A stretch of DNA of 64,000 bases, taken from an uncultured Prevotellaceae bacterium (GTDB taxonomy: Bacteria; Bacteroidota; Bacteroidia; Bacteroidales; Bacteroidaceae). The stretch lies in contig CACZPU010000036.1 of the NCBI GenBank assembly GCA_902783165.1, positions 1 to 64,000 on the forward strand, written 5' to 3'. The first letter of the stretch is position 1. Each line of letters starts with the position of its first letter. Of this stretch, positions 1 through 10,718 are shown piece after piece. The translations under genes were made by a program, and so were the position numbers. The notes beneath the pieces are model-generated. The model was not told where the DNA came from. It did not search any database and was given only the letters and a program-made list of their open reading frames with translations.

Positions 1-27
1 GCAATGCGGGAGAGTAGGCAGCCGCCC
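1..27 (+). rRNA. rrf: 5S ribosomal RNA, 3' end only
   Basis: The window opens with GGGAGAGTAGG followed by a GCCGCC end, which is the conserved 3' end of bacterial 5S rRNA. A strong terminator follows 14 bases later. The rest of the gene, and by inference the 23S and 16S genes, lies left of the window. The exact 3' end is uncertain by a base or two. Confidence 0.82.
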
Positions 28-40
28 CCTTTCTGTTTTG

Positions 41-87
41 GTTTCCCTTCCCTGTCCTTGACGGACGGGGGAGGGAAACTCTTTTTT
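41..87 (+). terminator. Terminator of the ribosomal RNA operon
   Basis: GTTTCCC (41-47) pairs with GGGAAAC (73-79). The stem continues inward through a C-rich arm and a matching GGAC/GGGG arm, and a run of six T follows (82-87). This is a typical intrinsic terminator placed just after the 5S end. Confidence 0.85.
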
Positions 88-245
88 GTGCCCGTCGGTG
101 AACGGATAGGGTATGGCATCATTGTCACTTATAATGGAGAATCTTCCTATGATGTAATGAATTCTTATATAATTTAAATTCAGTAGTTAGTTGTATATTT
201 TTCATTTTTCACGTACATTAGTATACTATTATCGATATTTTTATG

Positions 246-253
246 TATATTTG
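246..253 (+). promoter_or_regulatory. Candidate -7 promoter element of lepA
   Basis: TATATTTG matches the Bacteroidetes -7 consensus TAnnTTTG and lies 18 bases before the chosen ATG. No clear TTTG was found at the expected -33 distance, so this is a partial promoter match. Confidence 0.5.
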
Positions 254-271
254 CACCCAAATAAACACAAA

Positions 272-2062
272 ATGGATAAGATACAAAATATTAGGAACTT
301 TTGCATTATTGCCCATATAGACCATGGAAAGTCAACTTTGGCTGACAGACTGCTTGAATTTACCAAAACAATCCAGATAACAGAAGGACAAATGCTTGAT
401 GACATGGACTTGGAAAGAGAACGTGGTATTACCATCAAGAGTCATGCCATCCAAATGGAGTATGGACATAATGGAAATCAATATATATTAAATTTGATAG
501 ATACTCCGGGACATGTGGATTTCTCTTATGAAGTGTCACGTAGTATAGCTGCATGTGAGGGTGCTTTGCTTGTAGTAGATGCCACACAAGGTGTTCAGGC
601 GCAGACTATTAGTAATCTGTACATGGCAATAGAGAATGATCTGGAGATTATTCCAGTGATTAACAAAATAGATATGCCAAGTGCCATGCCAGACGAAGTT
701 GAAGATGAAATTGTCGAACTTCTTGGTTGTAAACGTAACACTATAATTCGTGCTTCTGGCCGTACTGGCGAAGGCGTTGAAGATATTTTGAATGCTGTTG
801 TTGAGCGAATTCCTGCTCCCGTGGGTTCTTCGGAAGAACCATTACAAGCACTTATTTTTGATTCTGTTTACAACTCATTCCGTGGTATTATTGCCTATTT
901 TAAGATTCTGAATGGTACAATCAGAAAAGGTGACAAAGTGAAATTTTTTAATACAGGAATGGAGTATGAGGCAGATGAAATAGGTGTGTTGAAGATGGAC
1001 ATGATTCCTCGTTGTTCATTATCAGCAGGTAATGTAGGCTATATCATTAGTGGAATCAAAGACAGCAAGGAAGTAAAGGTTGGTGATACTATAACTCATG
1101 TTGCATGCCCTTGTTCCAAAGCCATTGAAGGTTTTCAGGAGGTAAAGCCCATGGTGTTTGCGGGAGTGTATCCCATAGATCCTACTGATTATGAAAATCT
1201 TCGATCTTCGTTGGAGAAGTTGCAGCTTAATGATGCTTCGCTTACTTTCCAACCAGAATCATCAGTGGCATTAGGTTTCGGATTTCGTTGTGGATTCTTA
1301 GGGCTTCTTCATATGGAGATTGTGCAGGAACGTTTGGATAGAGAGTTCAATATGGATGTTATTACTACTGTTCCAAATGTGTCGTATATGGTATATGACA
1401 AACAAGGCGGAGAAAAAGAAGTTCATAACCCTTCTGGCTTACCCGAACAAACTTTGATAGACCATATTGAAGAGCCGTATATCAAGGCTAGTATTATTAC
1501 TGCATCCGATTATATTGGACCGATTATGAAACTATGTCTTGACAAACGCGGGGAATTAATTAAGCAGGAATATGTGAGCGGAAATAGGGTGGAATTGTAT
1601 TTTATGTTACCATTAGGTGAAATAGTAATTGATTTTTACGATAAATTGAAGAGTATTTCGAAAGGATATGCCTCATTCGATTATCATGTCGATTCATACA
1701 GACCGTCAAAGCTTATTAAACTAGATATTCTTCTAAATGGTGAGCCTGTAGACGCCCTATCTACCCTTACACATCAAGACAACGCTGTAACATTTGGTCG
1801 AAGAATGTGTGAGAAATTGAAGGAACTCATCCCTAGACAACAATTTGATATAGCAATACAAGCAGCAATAGGTGCTAAGATAATTGCACGTGAGACAGTG
1901 AAACAAGTAAGAAAAGATGTTACGGCCAAGTGCTATGGAGGAGACGTCAGTCGTAAACGCAAGCTATTGGAAAAGCAAAAACGTGGAAAGAAGAGAATGA
2001 AACAAATAGGTAATGTAGAAGTTCCACAAAAAGCTTTTCTCGCAGTATTAAAATTGGATTAA
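272..2062 (+). CDS. lepA: Elongation factor 4 (LepA), ribosome back-translocase GTPase
   Basis: LepA is a cytosolic translational GTPase that binds the ribosome and can move tRNAs backward. The protein shows the G1 loop AHIDHGKST near its start, DTPGHVDF (G3), NKIDMP (G4), EF-G-like domains, and the LepA-specific Lys/Arg-rich C-terminus ([17 protein letters not shown]). From this ATG it has 596 residues, the usual length. The frame is open upstream to 191, but the extra 27 residues are unlike the family and would begin before the likely promoter, so ATG 272 is preferred. A Crp-type gene follows 28 bases later. Confidence 0.96.
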   Translation: MDKIQNIRNFCIIAHIDHGKSTLADRLLEFTKTIQITEGQMLDDMDLERERGITIKSHAIQMEYGHNGNQYILNLIDTPGHVDFSYEVSRSIAACEGALLVVDATQGVQAQTISNLYMAIENDLEIIPVINKIDMPSAMPDEVEDEIVELLGCKRNTIIRASGRTGEGVEDILNAVVERIPAPVGSSEEPLQALIFDSVYNSFRGIIAYFKILNGTIRKGDKVKFFNTGMEYEADEIGVLKMDMIPRCSLSAGNVGYIISGIKDSKEVKVGDTITHVACPCSKAIEGFQEVKPMVFAGVYPIDPTDYENLRSSLEKLQLNDASLTFQPESSVALGFGFRCGFLGLLHMEIVQERLDREFNMDVITTVPNVSYMVYDKQGGEKEVHNPSGLPEQTLIDHIEEPYIKASIITASDYIGPIMKLCLDKRGELIKQEYVSGNRVELYFMLPLGEIVIDFYDKLKSISKGYASFDYHVDSYRPSKLIKLDILLNGEPVDALSTLTHQDNAVTFGRRMCEKLKELIPRQQFDIAIQAAIGAKIIARETVKQVRKDVTAKCYGGDVSRKRKLLEKQKRGKKRMKQIGNVEVPQKAFLAVLKLD

Positions 2063-2090
2063 CATAATTCATATTGAGGAGGACATTAGA

Positions 2091-2687
2091 ATGAGAGAAC
2101 TGCGTAACACAAAAAGAGATGTTGCTCGTGAATTGGCAAGGAAATATAGTACAATGACTCACGAAGAACTTGATATTCTCGAGAGTATTTTGGTCGCCCG
2201 CAAAATTGCCAAAGGAACCACTCTTCTTCATGAGGGTGAAGTGTGTAGGAGTATTTTCTATATAGACAAGGGTCTAATGCGCCAATATTATCTGAAGAAT
2301 GGCAAGGAAGTGACAGAATATCTTGCTGTTGAAGGCTCAATAATGATGTCTATTGAAAGTTTGTTTAAGGAGACTCCTTCGTTGCAGCAGATAGATGCAG
2401 TGGAGACGACTATACTTTATGAAATCCCGAAACAGAAATTAGAGGAAGTTGCCCTTCATAATGTGAATATTCAAATCCTTTATCGTAAGATATTGGAGGA
2501 GTCGCTCATCCTTTCCCAGATTCATGCAGACTTAGTACGTTTTGAAAGTGCTGAGAACCGTTATCGTCGTATGTGTAAACTGTCACCACAGATAGCATTG
2601 CGTGCACCACTCCTGTATATTGCAAGCTACTTACAGATGACCCCGGAAACTCTCAGTCGCGTGCGTTCTTCGGTGTTGCAAGATTAA
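2091..2687 (+). CDS. Crp/Fnr-type cyclic-nucleotide-binding-domain transcription regulator
   Basis: This 198-residue protein has a cNMP-binding-like beta-barrel in its first half (hydrophobic strands around GTTLLHEGEVCRSIFYIDKGLMRQYY). The C-terminal helix-turn-helix segment, YIASYLQMTPETLSRVR, reads like the Crp family recognition helix. Such single-domain regulators are numerous in Bacteroidetes; their ligand and targets are mostly unknown. No Fnr-type cysteine cluster is visible, so it is probably not an Fe-S oxygen sensor. A good Shine-Dalgarno-like GAGGAGG lies just before the ATG, unusual in this phylum. It may be co-transcribed with lepA. Confidence 0.85.
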   Translation: MRELRNTKRDVARELARKYSTMTHEELDILESILVARKIAKGTTLLHEGEVCRSIFYIDKGLMRQYYLKNGKEVTEYLAVEGSIMMSIESLFKETPSLQQIDAVETTILYEIPKQKLEEVALHNVNIQILYRKILEESLILSQIHADLVRFESAENRYRRMCKLSPQIALRAPLLYIASYLQMTPETLSRVRSSVLQD

Positions 2688-3036
2688 ATAATTGTCGATT
2701 TCCACCTTTCGCGTTTTATATAGTAGTAACTAGATGATTAATGGAAAAAGAGGTGTGAATTGTTGTTTTGTGTTTACTAATTGGCGATTAGGCAATAAGA
2801 TTCTTTTGTGTCAGAGCCATGATAAAGATCATTCTCTTGAAACAATCCCATTGAAACATAAATAATCTTTAAATTATAGGTTTTTCTTCTTGAATGTTTG
2901 TCTATGTCGTGAAAATGTTGTAATTTTGCTTTGATTTATGGTGCAAAAACGCCTTGTACGGTCTTAAAATGCCCTTAAACGATAAATTAATATTTTTTTA
3001 GATTTAACCGTAGATAAAAAGAAATAAGAAAGTAGA
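2688..3036. other. Intergenic region upstream of gyrA
   Basis: The region is AT-rich and holds no convincing gene. The only element seen is the gyrA promoter near 2897-2928. No clear terminator for the upstream regulator gene was found. Confidence 0.6.
2897..2928 (+). promoter_or_regulatory. Bacteroidetes-type promoter of gyrA
   Basis: TTTG at 2897-2900 (-33 element) and TAATTTTG at 2921-2928 (-7 element) are separated by 20 bases, matching the Bacteroidetes primary sigma consensus. The predicted transcript would carry a leader of about 100 bases before gyrA. Confidence 0.72.
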
Positions 3037-5706
3037 ATGAACGACAATCAGAATTTCGATGGTGGCCAGACCATTGACAATGACAGAATTATCAAGATTA
3101 ATATTGAGGAGGAAATGAAATCCTCATACATAGACTATTCCATGTCGGTTATAGTGGCACGTGCATTACCAGATGTACGTGATGGATTCAAACCAGTACA
3201 CCGCCGTATATTATATGGAATGGCTGGTATCGGAAATACAAGCGACAAGCCTTACAAGAAATGTGCTCGAGTTGTAGGAGAAGTGTTGGGTAAGTATCAT
3301 CCTCATGGAGATAGCTCGGTTTATGGAGCATTGGTTCGTATGGCGCAGGATTGGAATATGCGTTATACGCTTGTAGATGGTCAGGGTAACTTTGGTTCAG
3401 TAGATGGTGATTCTGCAGCAGCCATGCGATACACAGAGTGTCGACTCTCAAAGATGGGTGAGCATATCATGGATGACTTGGAGAAGGATACTGTCGACAT
3501 GACTAATAATTTTGATGACTCCCTCTTAGAGCCAACAGTCATGCCAACAAAGGTGCCCAATCTTCTGGTAAATGGTGGAAATGGAATTGCGGTAGGTATG
3601 GCTACAAATATTCCAACCCATAATCTTGGTGAGGTTATTGATGGTTGTTGTGCTTACATAGACAATCCTGATATTGACACAGAAGGACTGATGCAATACA
3701 TACAGGCACCAGATTTTCCAACAGGTGCCTATATCTATGGCTTACAGGGTGTTAAAGACGCATACGAAACAGGTAGAGGCCGTGTGGTGATGCGTGCAAA
3801 GGCGGAAATAGAAAGCCATGAAAGTCACGATAAAATTGTAATTACAGAAATACCTTACGGTGTCAACAAGGCTCAGCTGATTGAGTATATTGCAGACTTG
3901 GTAAAAGAGGGGAAAATTGAAGGCATTTCTAATGCCAACGATGAATCTGGACGTCAAGGCATGCGTATTGTTATTGATGTTAAACGGGAAGCCAATGCGA
4001 ATGTAATTCTTAACAAGCTGTTTAAGATGACTGCTTTGCAAAGTGCATTTTCTGTTAACTGTATTGCTCTTGTTAAGGGTCGTCCACGTCTCCTCTCCTT
4101 GGTGGAATGTGTTAAGTATTTTGTTGAACATCGACATGATGTAACTATACGTCGTACAAAATATGATCTGAAGAAAGCACAAGAGCGTGCCCACATACTC
4201 GAAGGACTAATTGTCGCTGTGAACAACATTGATGAAGTGGTTCATATTATCCGTAACTCCAAAACTCCAAGTGATGCTCAGAGAAATCTTGAGAGTCGTT
4301 TCGATTTGGACGAGTTGCAATCAAAAGCCATTGTAGACATGCGTCTCTCACAACTTACTGGTTTGCGTGTTGACCAGTTGCATCAGGAGTATGATGATTT
4401 GCAGATACTTATTTCTGATTTGCAAGAGATTCTCGACAATCCAGAACGCTGCAAGCAGGTGATGAAAGACGACTTGCTTGAAGTGAAAGAAAAGTATGGC
4501 GATGAACGTCGCACTCAGATTGTGCCAGATGAACATGAATTTAATGCAGAAGACTTTTATCCCAATGATCCTGTTGTGATTACTGTGAGTCATCTTGGTT
4601 ATATTAAACGCACACCATTATCAGAATTCCGTGAACAGGCTCGTGGCGGCGTTGGCGCAAAGGGAGCGCGTACTCGTGACAATGACTTTACAGAGTATAT
4701 ATATCCTGCTACTATGCATCAGACCATGCTGTTCTTTACCAAGAAGGGTCGCTGTTATTGGTTGAAGTGTTACGAATTGCCAGAAGGTGACAAGAATTCA
4801 AAAGGAAGAGCCATTCAGAACATGCTCAATATCGATGCCGATGACTCCGTGAATGCTTTCCTCAGACTTCGCGGTAAAGGCCTTGAGGATAAGGAATTTA
4901 TCAATAGCCATTACGTTGTTTTTGCAACCAAGAAAGGTATTATTAAAAAGACTTCTCTAGAAGCATATAGTCGTCCGCGTGCTAATGGCGTAATTGCCAT
5001 CAATATTCTTGAAGACGACGAGGTGGTTGATGTAAGATTGACGAATGGCCAAAACGAACTGATTATTGCCAATAGAAATGGTAGGGCAGTAAGATTCAAC
5101 GAAAGCGCAGTTCGTACCATGGGACGCGTTGCTACTGGTGTAAGGGGCATGCGTATAGATGAAGGAAATGATGAAGTTGTCGGTATGGTTGTTGTGAATA
5201 AACCAGAAGAAGAAACTATCATGGTGGTAAGTGAGAATGGCTATGGAAAGCGTTCTCAAGTGGAAGACTATCGTGTGACCAATCGCGGAACAAAAGGTGT
5301 TAAGACGCTTAATATTACCGAAAAGACAGGTCGACTTGTCGCGATAAAGAATGTAACTGACCAAAATGATTTGATGATTATCAACAAGAGCGGTATCGTT
5401 ATACGTATGGCCGTGGCCGATTGCCGTGTGATGGGAAGAGCCACTCAAGGCGTTCGACTTATTAATCTGACGAAGAAGAATGATGTTATTGCAAGCGTAT
5501 GCAAGGTTATGAGCAGTGAGCTAGAGGCCTTTGTTGAACAGAAAAGCCGTGAAGAGTGGGCACAAACAACAGAAGCAATACGCCGAGATGTCAATGCTAG
5601 TGATTATGTTTCAAAGGAGATGTCGGACGAAGAACAGACATCAGACATAGATGATCAACTTGTTGATTTCGATGTAAATGATGTAGAGGAAGAAAGTGAG
5701 AATTAA
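3037..5706 (+). CDS. gyrA: DNA gyrase subunit A
   Basis: GyrA cuts and rejoins DNA in the gyrase A2B2 complex that introduces negative supercoils. The N-terminal breakage domain carries the catalytic tyrosine Y132 in AAAMRYTE and the quinolone region [14 protein letters not shown] (91-104). The C-terminal half is the six-bladed DNA-wrapping domain with a modified GyrA box ([10 protein letters not shown]). The length of 889 residues includes an acidic tail typical of the phylum. S93 (E. coli S83) is wild-type serine; the position of E. coli D87 is G97. It is preceded by its own promoter and followed after 78 bases by a TPR protein gene. Confidence 0.96.
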   Translation: MNDNQNFDGGQTIDNDRIIKINIEEEMKSSYIDYSMSVIVARALPDVRDGFKPVHRRILYGMAGIGNTSDKPYKKCARVVGEVLGKYHPHGDSSVYGALVRMAQDWNMRYTLVDGQGNFGSVDGDSAAAMRYTECRLSKMGEHIMDDLEKDTVDMTNNFDDSLLEPTVMPTKVPNLLVNGGNGIAVGMATNIPTHNLGEVIDGCCAYIDNPDIDTEGLMQYIQAPDFPTGAYIYGLQGVKDAYETGRGRVVMRAKAEIESHESHDKIVITEIPYGVNKAQLIEYIADLVKEGKIEGISNANDESGRQGMRIVIDVKREANANVILNKLFKMTALQSAFSVNCIALVKGRPRLLSLVECVKYFVEHRHDVTIRRTKYDLKKAQERAHILEGLIVAVNNIDEVVHIIRNSKTPSDAQRNLESRFDLDELQSKAIVDMRLSQLTGLRVDQLHQEYDDLQILISDLQEILDNPERCKQVMKDDLLEVKEKYGDERRTQIVPDEHEFNAEDFYPNDPVVITVSHLGYIKRTPLSEFREQARGGVGAKGARTRDNDFTEYIYPATMHQTMLFFTKKGRCYWLKCYELPEGDKNSKGRAIQNMLNIDADDSVNAFLRLRGKGLEDKEFINSHYVVFATKKGIIKKTSLEAYSRPRANGVIAINILEDDEVVDVRLTNGQNELIIANRNGRAVRFNESAVRTMGRVATGVRGMRIDEGNDEVVGMVVVNKPEEETIMVVSENGYGKRSQVEDYRVTNRGTKGVKTLNITEKTGRLVAIKNVTDQNDLMIINKSGIVIRMAVADCRVMGRATQGVRLINLTKKNDVIASVCKVMSSELEAFVEQKSREEWAQTTEAIRRDVNASDYVSKEMSDEEQTSDIDDQLVDFDVNDVEEESEN

Positions 5707-5784
5707 TCCGAAAAAGTGTAGAATAACAATTTTAAACTTTTAAAAAGCAAAGTAGTCAAATCAATCGAAGAATAACAATAGAAA

Positions 5785-7026
5785 ATGAATCTTACTAACA
5801 TTTTTAATATTCAGCTTATGAAAAAATTTATGTTTATGGCAGTTGCAGTCCTTCTGGGAGCAACAGCCAATGCCCAGAATCCTGCTGTAGCAAAACAGAT
5901 TAAGAGTGCTAAGGATTATCAAACGGTTCTTGGACTTTTGAATTCTAATCTTCAGAGCTTGGCAAATGACGAGAAAGCTGTAGCCTATAATAAGCTTGTT
6001 GACCTGGCATTGGAGAAATTTAACAAAGAGCAGAATGTACAGATTACCAACCAAGCCATGAAAAAAGACGATCCTTATGACAAGGTCGGTATGAATGAGG
6101 CTGCAAAGAATGCACTTGTTGCTGCAATTGAATGTGACAAGTATGATCAATTGCCAAATGCAAAAGGCAAAGTAGCCCCAAAATTCCGTAAGAAAAACGC
6201 TGAGCGAATGACTTCTGCACGTAATGCATTGATTAATGCTGGTCAGGATGCTTATAATGGAAAAGACTTTGAGGGAGCCAAAGAGTTTTTCGGTCTATAT
6301 GTTGACTCGAAGAATGCTCCACTCTTTGAAGGAATTGAGCCTATTATTAATGATCAATTCTATGGTCAAGTTGCATATTTTGCTGCTCTTTCTGCATATA
6401 ATGGACATGACTATGTGAATGCGAGCAAATATGCAGGAGAGGCTCTTGGCGATAAAGAGTCAGGGAAAGACGCTATGGATATTAAGATATTGAGTATGAA
6501 AGCTCAGTTGAAAACCAAAGAGGACTCTGTGAAATATCTGAATGATATCAAGGCTCTGTATGACAAAGACCCTGCTGATGAGCGAATGTTCGCCCTTCTC
6601 GTAGAGTATTATACCTCTGTAAATGAGAATGATGCAAAGAAGGTGCTTATTGACTCTCAAGTACAGAATCATCCTAGTAAGATGGCATGGGCTCTGAAAG
6701 GAGAAAACGACATGGGTGAGAAGAAATGGGCAGAAGCCATCGAATCTTATAAAAAGTCGCTTGCTTTAGACCCTGAATTCATTCAAGTGCAATTCAACCT
6801 TGCACTCTGCCAAAACAATCAAGCGATTTCTATCAAAGATGCAAATGGTGGTAATCTTACACCTGAGGCAAAATCACTGCTTGAAGAGTCGATTGCTAAT
6901 TTGACAAAGATTAAAGAAAAGGACCCCAATCGTGAAACCATTAACTGGGCATATATTCTCTATCAAGCTTATTACCTGATTGGCAATGAGGAAGAAGCCA
7001 AGAAATTGGAGTCGCTGATACAATAA
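5785..7026 (+). CDS. Exported tetratricopeptide-repeat protein
   Basis: The protein has a signal peptide (MKKFMFMAVAVLLGATANAQ) and then helical repeats; the clearest TPR unit is near WAEAIESYKKSLALDPEFIQVQFNLALC in the C-terminal third. It probably works in the periplasm as a scaffold; the partner is unknown. The start is uncertain: ATG 5785 follows an A-rich leader suited to this phylum, while ATG 5818 begins exactly at the signal peptide. The next gene, 16 bases on, encodes a second exported TPR-like protein, and the two are probably one transcript. Confidence 0.8.
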   Translation: MNLTNIFNIQLMKKFMFMAVAVLLGATANAQNPAVAKQIKSAKDYQTVLGLLNSNLQSLANDEKAVAYNKLVDLALEKFNKEQNVQITNQAMKKDDPYDKVGMNEAAKNALVAAIECDKYDQLPNAKGKVAPKFRKKNAERMTSARNALINAGQDAYNGKDFEGAKEFFGLYVDSKNAPLFEGIEPIINDQFYGQVAYFAALSAYNGHDYVNASKYAGEALGDKESGKDAMDIKILSMKAQLKTKEDSVKYLNDIKALYDKDPADERMFALLVEYYTSVNENDAKKVLIDSQVQNHPSKMAWALKGENDMGEKKWAEAIESYKKSLALDPEFIQVQFNLALCQNNQAISIKDANGGNLTPEAKSLLEESIANLTKIKEKDPNRETINWAYILYQAYYLIGNEEEAKKLESLIQ

Positions 7027-7042
7027 TAAAAACAATAATTGA

Positions 7043-8230
7043 ATGAAGCGAATTTTCATTTTATCGCTTCTCTTAATAGTATTAATACCGTGCTTGAACG
7101 CTCAAAAAAAAGAGATCGCTCAAGCACGGACTCTTGTTAAGAGTGGCAAAAACCTGGGTCAGGCAGAAAAACAAATGCTAAGGCTGTTGAAGGACAGCGC
7201 CAATCTGCACAATGAGAAAGTACACCTCGTACTTTGTGAAGCCCTACGCAAACAGTACGAAGAGGGAAACATGAAAATGTATCTCAAGCAGAAAACTGAT
7301 ACAGCTGATTTGTTTCAGGTAGCCCGCAGAATGTTTGTTGCCTATGAAAGGCTTGACAGCCTTGATTCTACACCAGACGAGAAGGGTAGAGTCAAATTAA
7401 AATATCGAGCCAAAAATTCTATGTTTCTTAATGGATACAGGAAAAACCTTTTTAATGGTGGCTCTTTTTTCCTGCGCAAACAACAATACCAAACAGCATT
7501 TGACTTTTTTGATTTGTATTTGAACACAGCTATTCAGCCGTTGTTCTCCGACTATCATTATCCAGAAGACCCTTCTGCTGCATCTTTGGCAATGTACTGC
7601 GGCCATAAACTGATGAATTCATCTATGGTGTTAAAATATAAGGATATGGCTCTTAATGATACATTAAGATTGGAGTCTAATCTGCAATATTTGGCAGAGA
7701 CATTTAAGTCCCTGAAAGACACTGTGAATTATGAACATGTACTTACCAGAGGTTTCTATTCATTCAGCCATTCAACCTATTTCTTCACCTATCTTGTAGA
7801 TTTTTATAATAAGGTTAAACGTCGTGATCTTGCCCTTGAAGTGATAAATTATGCTTTGGAAAAAGACGGAAACAATGAACTTTTCCTTTTTGCCAAAGGT
7901 AATCTGTTACTAAATATGGAACGATACGATGAGTGCATTTCTGTTTGCGATTCTATTATTGCGCAAAATGACACTATGGCAGATGCCTATTATACTGCAG
8001 GTGTCGCTTATGTTAATATGGCTTTTGTCTTGGAAAAGAAAGTAACAAACGGTAATTCAAAAGCCAAGAAAGAGATGATAGAAATGTACAAAAAATCGTT
8101 ACCTTACATGGAGAAATTCAGAAGTCTTTGCCCTGATGAAAAAGACAAGTGGGGTGCAGCATTATACAATATTTATTTCAATTTGAATATGGGGAAAAAG
8201 TTTGAGGAGATAGACAGACTCTTGAGATAG
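7043..8230 (+). CDS. Exported TPR-like protein
   Basis: This 395-residue protein starts with a signal peptide (MKRIFILSLLLIVLIPCLNAQ). The rest is helical with TPR-like segments, for example ELFLFAKGNLLLNMERYDECISVCDSI followed by DAYYTAGVAYVNMA. It follows another exported TPR protein by 16 bases and has a similar start (AQ then Lys-rich region), so the two may be diverged relatives acting together in the envelope. No catalytic motif is visible. It converges with the DUF5103 gene with only six bases between the stops. Confidence 0.75.
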   Translation: MKRIFILSLLLIVLIPCLNAQKKEIAQARTLVKSGKNLGQAEKQMLRLLKDSANLHNEKVHLVLCEALRKQYEEGNMKMYLKQKTDTADLFQVARRMFVAYERLDSLDSTPDEKGRVKLKYRAKNSMFLNGYRKNLFNGGSFFLRKQQYQTAFDFFDLYLNTAIQPLFSDYHYPEDPSAASLAMYCGHKLMNSSMVLKYKDMALNDTLRLESNLQYLAETFKSLKDTVNYEHVLTRGFYSFSHSTYFFTYLVDFYNKVKRRDLALEVINYALEKDGNNELFLFAKGNLLLNMERYDECISVCDSIIAQNDTMADAYYTAGVAYVNMAFVLEKKVTNGNSKAKKEMIEMYKKSLPYMEKFRSLCPDEKDKWGAALYNIYFNLNMGKKFEEIDRLLR

Positions 8231-8236
8231 AAGCAT

Positions 8237-9478
8237 TTATTTGTATTGCACCTCCTGGTAACCCAATAGTCTGTCTGTCCGTTCTCCAGGACCTCTATAA
8301 TAGACAAAGGCATAGTATTTGTTCTCAGTCTGGTAGAAACTTCCTTCGGTATCCATTTCTTTAATACTTCCATTTGTATCCACTTTCAGATATTGATACG
8401 AATAATATCCTTGTTTTTGCTTGATAATGGCCTCATAACATTTGTTCTCAGAATTGTAGTTCATCTTGTATTTGGGGGAGAATTGCTGGTTAGTCCACCA
8501 TCCGTTGACAAACACATCACCTTTAATAGGCTTTGGACATGAAAGGGTATAGTGTACATACACGTATTCTGAAGTCCTATTGTTTTCAATGTTATCACTA
8601 TTTCTAATGTAAAAGGCTCCATTGGCGTCTTCATCGTACAAATAGTTTAAACGGGGTGTGTCAATAAAAGACCACACATGGTAATCTCCTTCTTCCCATG
8701 AAATACGGTCAATACCCATGGTAGGGTGATTTACGTCAAGAATTTCAAATTTATGAAATTCGTTTCCTGCTCTGAAAATCATGTCTTTGTTATGAAACCA
8801 CTTCAATCCGTTAGGCATTATATATTGTGGACGTGGATTGATCACGGCATTATCCCAACGCATGTTCTGCAGAATAACAGTCTTGATTTGTTTCATAGCA
8901 TCTGAAACAATGATATTACCATAGTTGACTTGAAGCGACACTTGTTGATGTGCATGGTGTGAGTCAATATCTGTGTTACCAGACACCTCCATAGAAACAC
9001 CGAATGTGGGTTCGACTACCATAAAGCATACACTAAGTATCTTCTCATTATCTTTATTTTCATCATAAACTGTAAGTCTATAGTTGCCACTCATTTTTAT
9101 GATGCATTCTCGATTTGGCACAGAAAAAGAGTAATGAGTATATAGTACGTTAGTGTTGATAGATTCATTCACGTCGTCAATAATGTTCCCTTCAGAGAAA
9201 CCGTCGATGTAGTCACTCAAGAATAGATCTTCAGATGTTGTCCAGTCTGCTTCACAATGTTCCAACTTGTATGAATATCTATGATATTCGTGTGTGAAGT
9301 CATCAAAATCTATATGTATTACCTCTTTCTTGTTCAGTTGGATAACTGGCGGCGAAAGCCATCTGTCAGCAGCTACTACTTGAAGCGTGGCGATATGAGG
9401 TTGGTAAATTTCATTTCTTTGAGCTGACATGCTTAATGCAATTAGCAGAAGGCTGAAAAAGGTTAAGTATTTCTTCAT
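8237..9478 (-). CDS. DUF5103 domain-containing exported protein
   Basis: The 413-residue protein has a signal peptide (MKKYLTFFSLLLIALSMSAQ) and matches the Bacteroidetes DUF5103 family by memory of its features: the early segment IATLQVV, PVIQLNKKEVIHIDFDD, a Y-rich beta domain (YSYKLEHCEADWTTS) and a C-terminal immunoglobulin-like beta region (FVNGWWTNQQF). The function is not known. It is likely periplasmic or surface associated. It stands alone on the minus strand, and no clear TAnnTTTG promoter was found upstream. Confidence 0.8.
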   Translation of the reverse strand: MKKYLTFFSLLLIALSMSAQRNEIYQPHIATLQVVAADRWLSPPVIQLNKKEVIHIDFDDFTHEYHRYSYKLEHCEADWTTSEDLFLSDYIDGFSEGNIIDDVNESINTNVLYTHYSFSVPNRECIIKMSGNYRLTVYDENKDNEKILSVCFMVVEPTFGVSMEVSGNTDIDSHHAHQQVSLQVNYGNIIVSDAMKQIKTVILQNMRWDNAVINPRPQYIMPNGLKWFHNKDMIFRAGNEFHKFEILDVNHPTMGIDRISWEEGDYHVWSFIDTPRLNYLYDEDANGAFYIRNSDNIENNRTSEYVYVHYTLSCPKPIKGDVFVNGWWTNQQFSPKYKMNYNSENKCYEAIIKQKQGYYSYQYLKVDTNGSIKEMDTEGSFYQTENKYYAFVYYRGPGERTDRLLGYQEVQYK

Positions 9479-9697
9479 ATTTCAATAACGATAATCATCG
9501 TTTTTTATTGTGTGCTTGTTTTACTGATAAGAGCAAATTATTGTAGGATGAATTGTGAAATAATTGAAAGTTTGTGCAATGATTTGATAAATTATTATTG
9601 GAGATAATAAGATGTGTTTGAAACTCTTTTTTGTGCATTTTTCCAATGAAAAGTGAAAATATTTGTTCGACAGACTATTAATTCATTATTTTTTATG

Positions 9698-9705
9698 TAA
9701 ATTTG
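9698..9705 (+). promoter_or_regulatory. Candidate -7 element, almost touching the start codon
   Basis: TAAATTTG fits TAnnTTTG and ends only five bases before the ATG at 9711. If it is used, the transcript would have a leader of about two bases. The nearest upstream TTTG (9662-9665) is 32 bases away, too far for a normal -33 element. Confidence 0.45.
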
Positions 9706-9710
9706 CAAGC

Positions 9711-10217
9711 ATGAAAAAGATTTGTGTGAATCATTCGGTATTGCAAAAAGCTGCAGAGGAAGGAATTGACTCATTTATTAAAGTATTTGTCGATGCCATA
9801 AACGACTCCATAGGAGGTTCCTTGACTGGTGAATCTATGCAGGAATTAAATACTGACCAAATAACATTATTGGCCTATTCAATCATTCATGAAGAAATTA
9901 TGGATGGTGGATTTGTTCAGTTGATACATAATGGATACGGCCCATTTGTTTTCAAGAACCCATTTGCAAAAGTTATGAAGGTGTGGGGACTGACTGAATT
10001 GGGCAAGTTAATTTACAAAGCTCATGAACTTTATAAGAAGCATGGTGAAGAGATTGAGAGAGATTGCACGGATGATGAATTTATGGCTCTATTTGAAAAA
10101 TACCCCAAATTTGATGATTTGGATGATGAGTTTGTCGAAAATGAGGAAGAATGGACAAATCTCATTGCTCATTATGTAGATGAGCACATTGAACAGTTCG
10201 TTACAATTGTTGAATAG
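9711..10217 (+). CDS. DMP19 / DUF4375-like protein
   Basis: The 168-residue acidic protein contains LLAYSIIHEEIMDGGFVQLIHNGYG, which resembles the core of the DMP19 (DUF4375) family, whose members have a conserved E-x-x-NGG-F-type motif. Its function in this lineage is unknown; one family member was described as a DNA-mimic protein, but that role cannot be assumed here. The frame extends upstream to a TTG at 9663, but the extra residues overlap the putative promoter, so ATG 9711 is preferred. smpB follows after 18 bases. Confidence 0.66.
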   Translation: MKKICVNHSVLQKAAEEGIDSFIKVFVDAINDSIGGSLTGESMQELNTDQITLLAYSIIHEEIMDGGFVQLIHNGYGPFVFKNPFAKVMKVWGLTELGKLIYKAHELYKKHGEEIERDCTDDEFMALFEKYPKFDDLDDEFVENEEEWTNLIAHYVDEHIEQFVTIVE

Positions 10218-10235
10218 ATTAACTCATAGACAACA

Positions 10236-10715
10236 ATGAACAAGGAAGAAGAATTGCTGCGCAAGAAAAGTCCTGTGTCGATAAGGAATAAGAAAGCTTC
10301 GTTTGAGTATTATTTTGTAGATAACTTTACTGCAGGAATTGTTCTCACAGGAACTGAGATAAAGAGCATTCGCCTGGGTAAAGCATCGTTGAGTGACACT
10401 TATTGTATAGTTACCAATGGAGAAATATGGGTTAAAGGGATGAATATCTCTCCTTATTTATATGGTTCATATAACAATCACGAGATGAAGCGAGACCGTA
10501 AGTTACTACTTACAAAACGCGAGATACACCGCTTGCAAGAGATGACCAAACAACCAGGTTTCACTATTGTACCTATATTGGTTTTTATTGACAATAAAGG
10601 CAGAGCAAAGATGGATATTGCTCTTGCACGTGGAAAGAAAGAATACGACAAACGTCAGACCCTGAAAGAAAAGGAAGATAGACGTGAAATAGATCGTGTA
10701 ATGAAGCATTATTAA
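10236..10715 (+). CDS. smpB: SsrA-binding protein SmpB
   Basis: SmpB binds transfer-messenger RNA and brings it to stalled ribosomes for trans-translation. Family marks are visible: [23 protein letters not shown], the strand and loop around [13 protein letters not shown], the R-x-RKLLL region, and the basic C-terminal tail [19 protein letters not shown] that folds as a helix in the decoding channel. The length of 159 residues is normal. The HAD gene begins three bases after its stop, suggesting co-transcription. The ssrA gene itself is not in this window. Confidence 0.96.
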   Translation: MNKEEELLRKKSPVSIRNKKASFEYYFVDNFTAGIVLTGTEIKSIRLGKASLSDTYCIVTNGEIWVKGMNISPYLYGSYNNHEMKRDRKLLLTKREIHRLQEMTKQPGFTIVPILVFIDNKGRAKMDIALARGKKEYDKRQTLKEKEDRREIDRVMKHY

Positions 10716-10718
10716 AGG

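Noticed and set aside
191..271. N-terminal extension of lepA
   Set aside because: The 27 extra residues are Tyr/Phe-rich, unlike the family, and would start upstream of the promoter match at 246-253.
3742..4194. Minus-strand frame of 150 residues inside gyrA
   Set aside because: Shadow of gyrA; no start context, domain or promoter.
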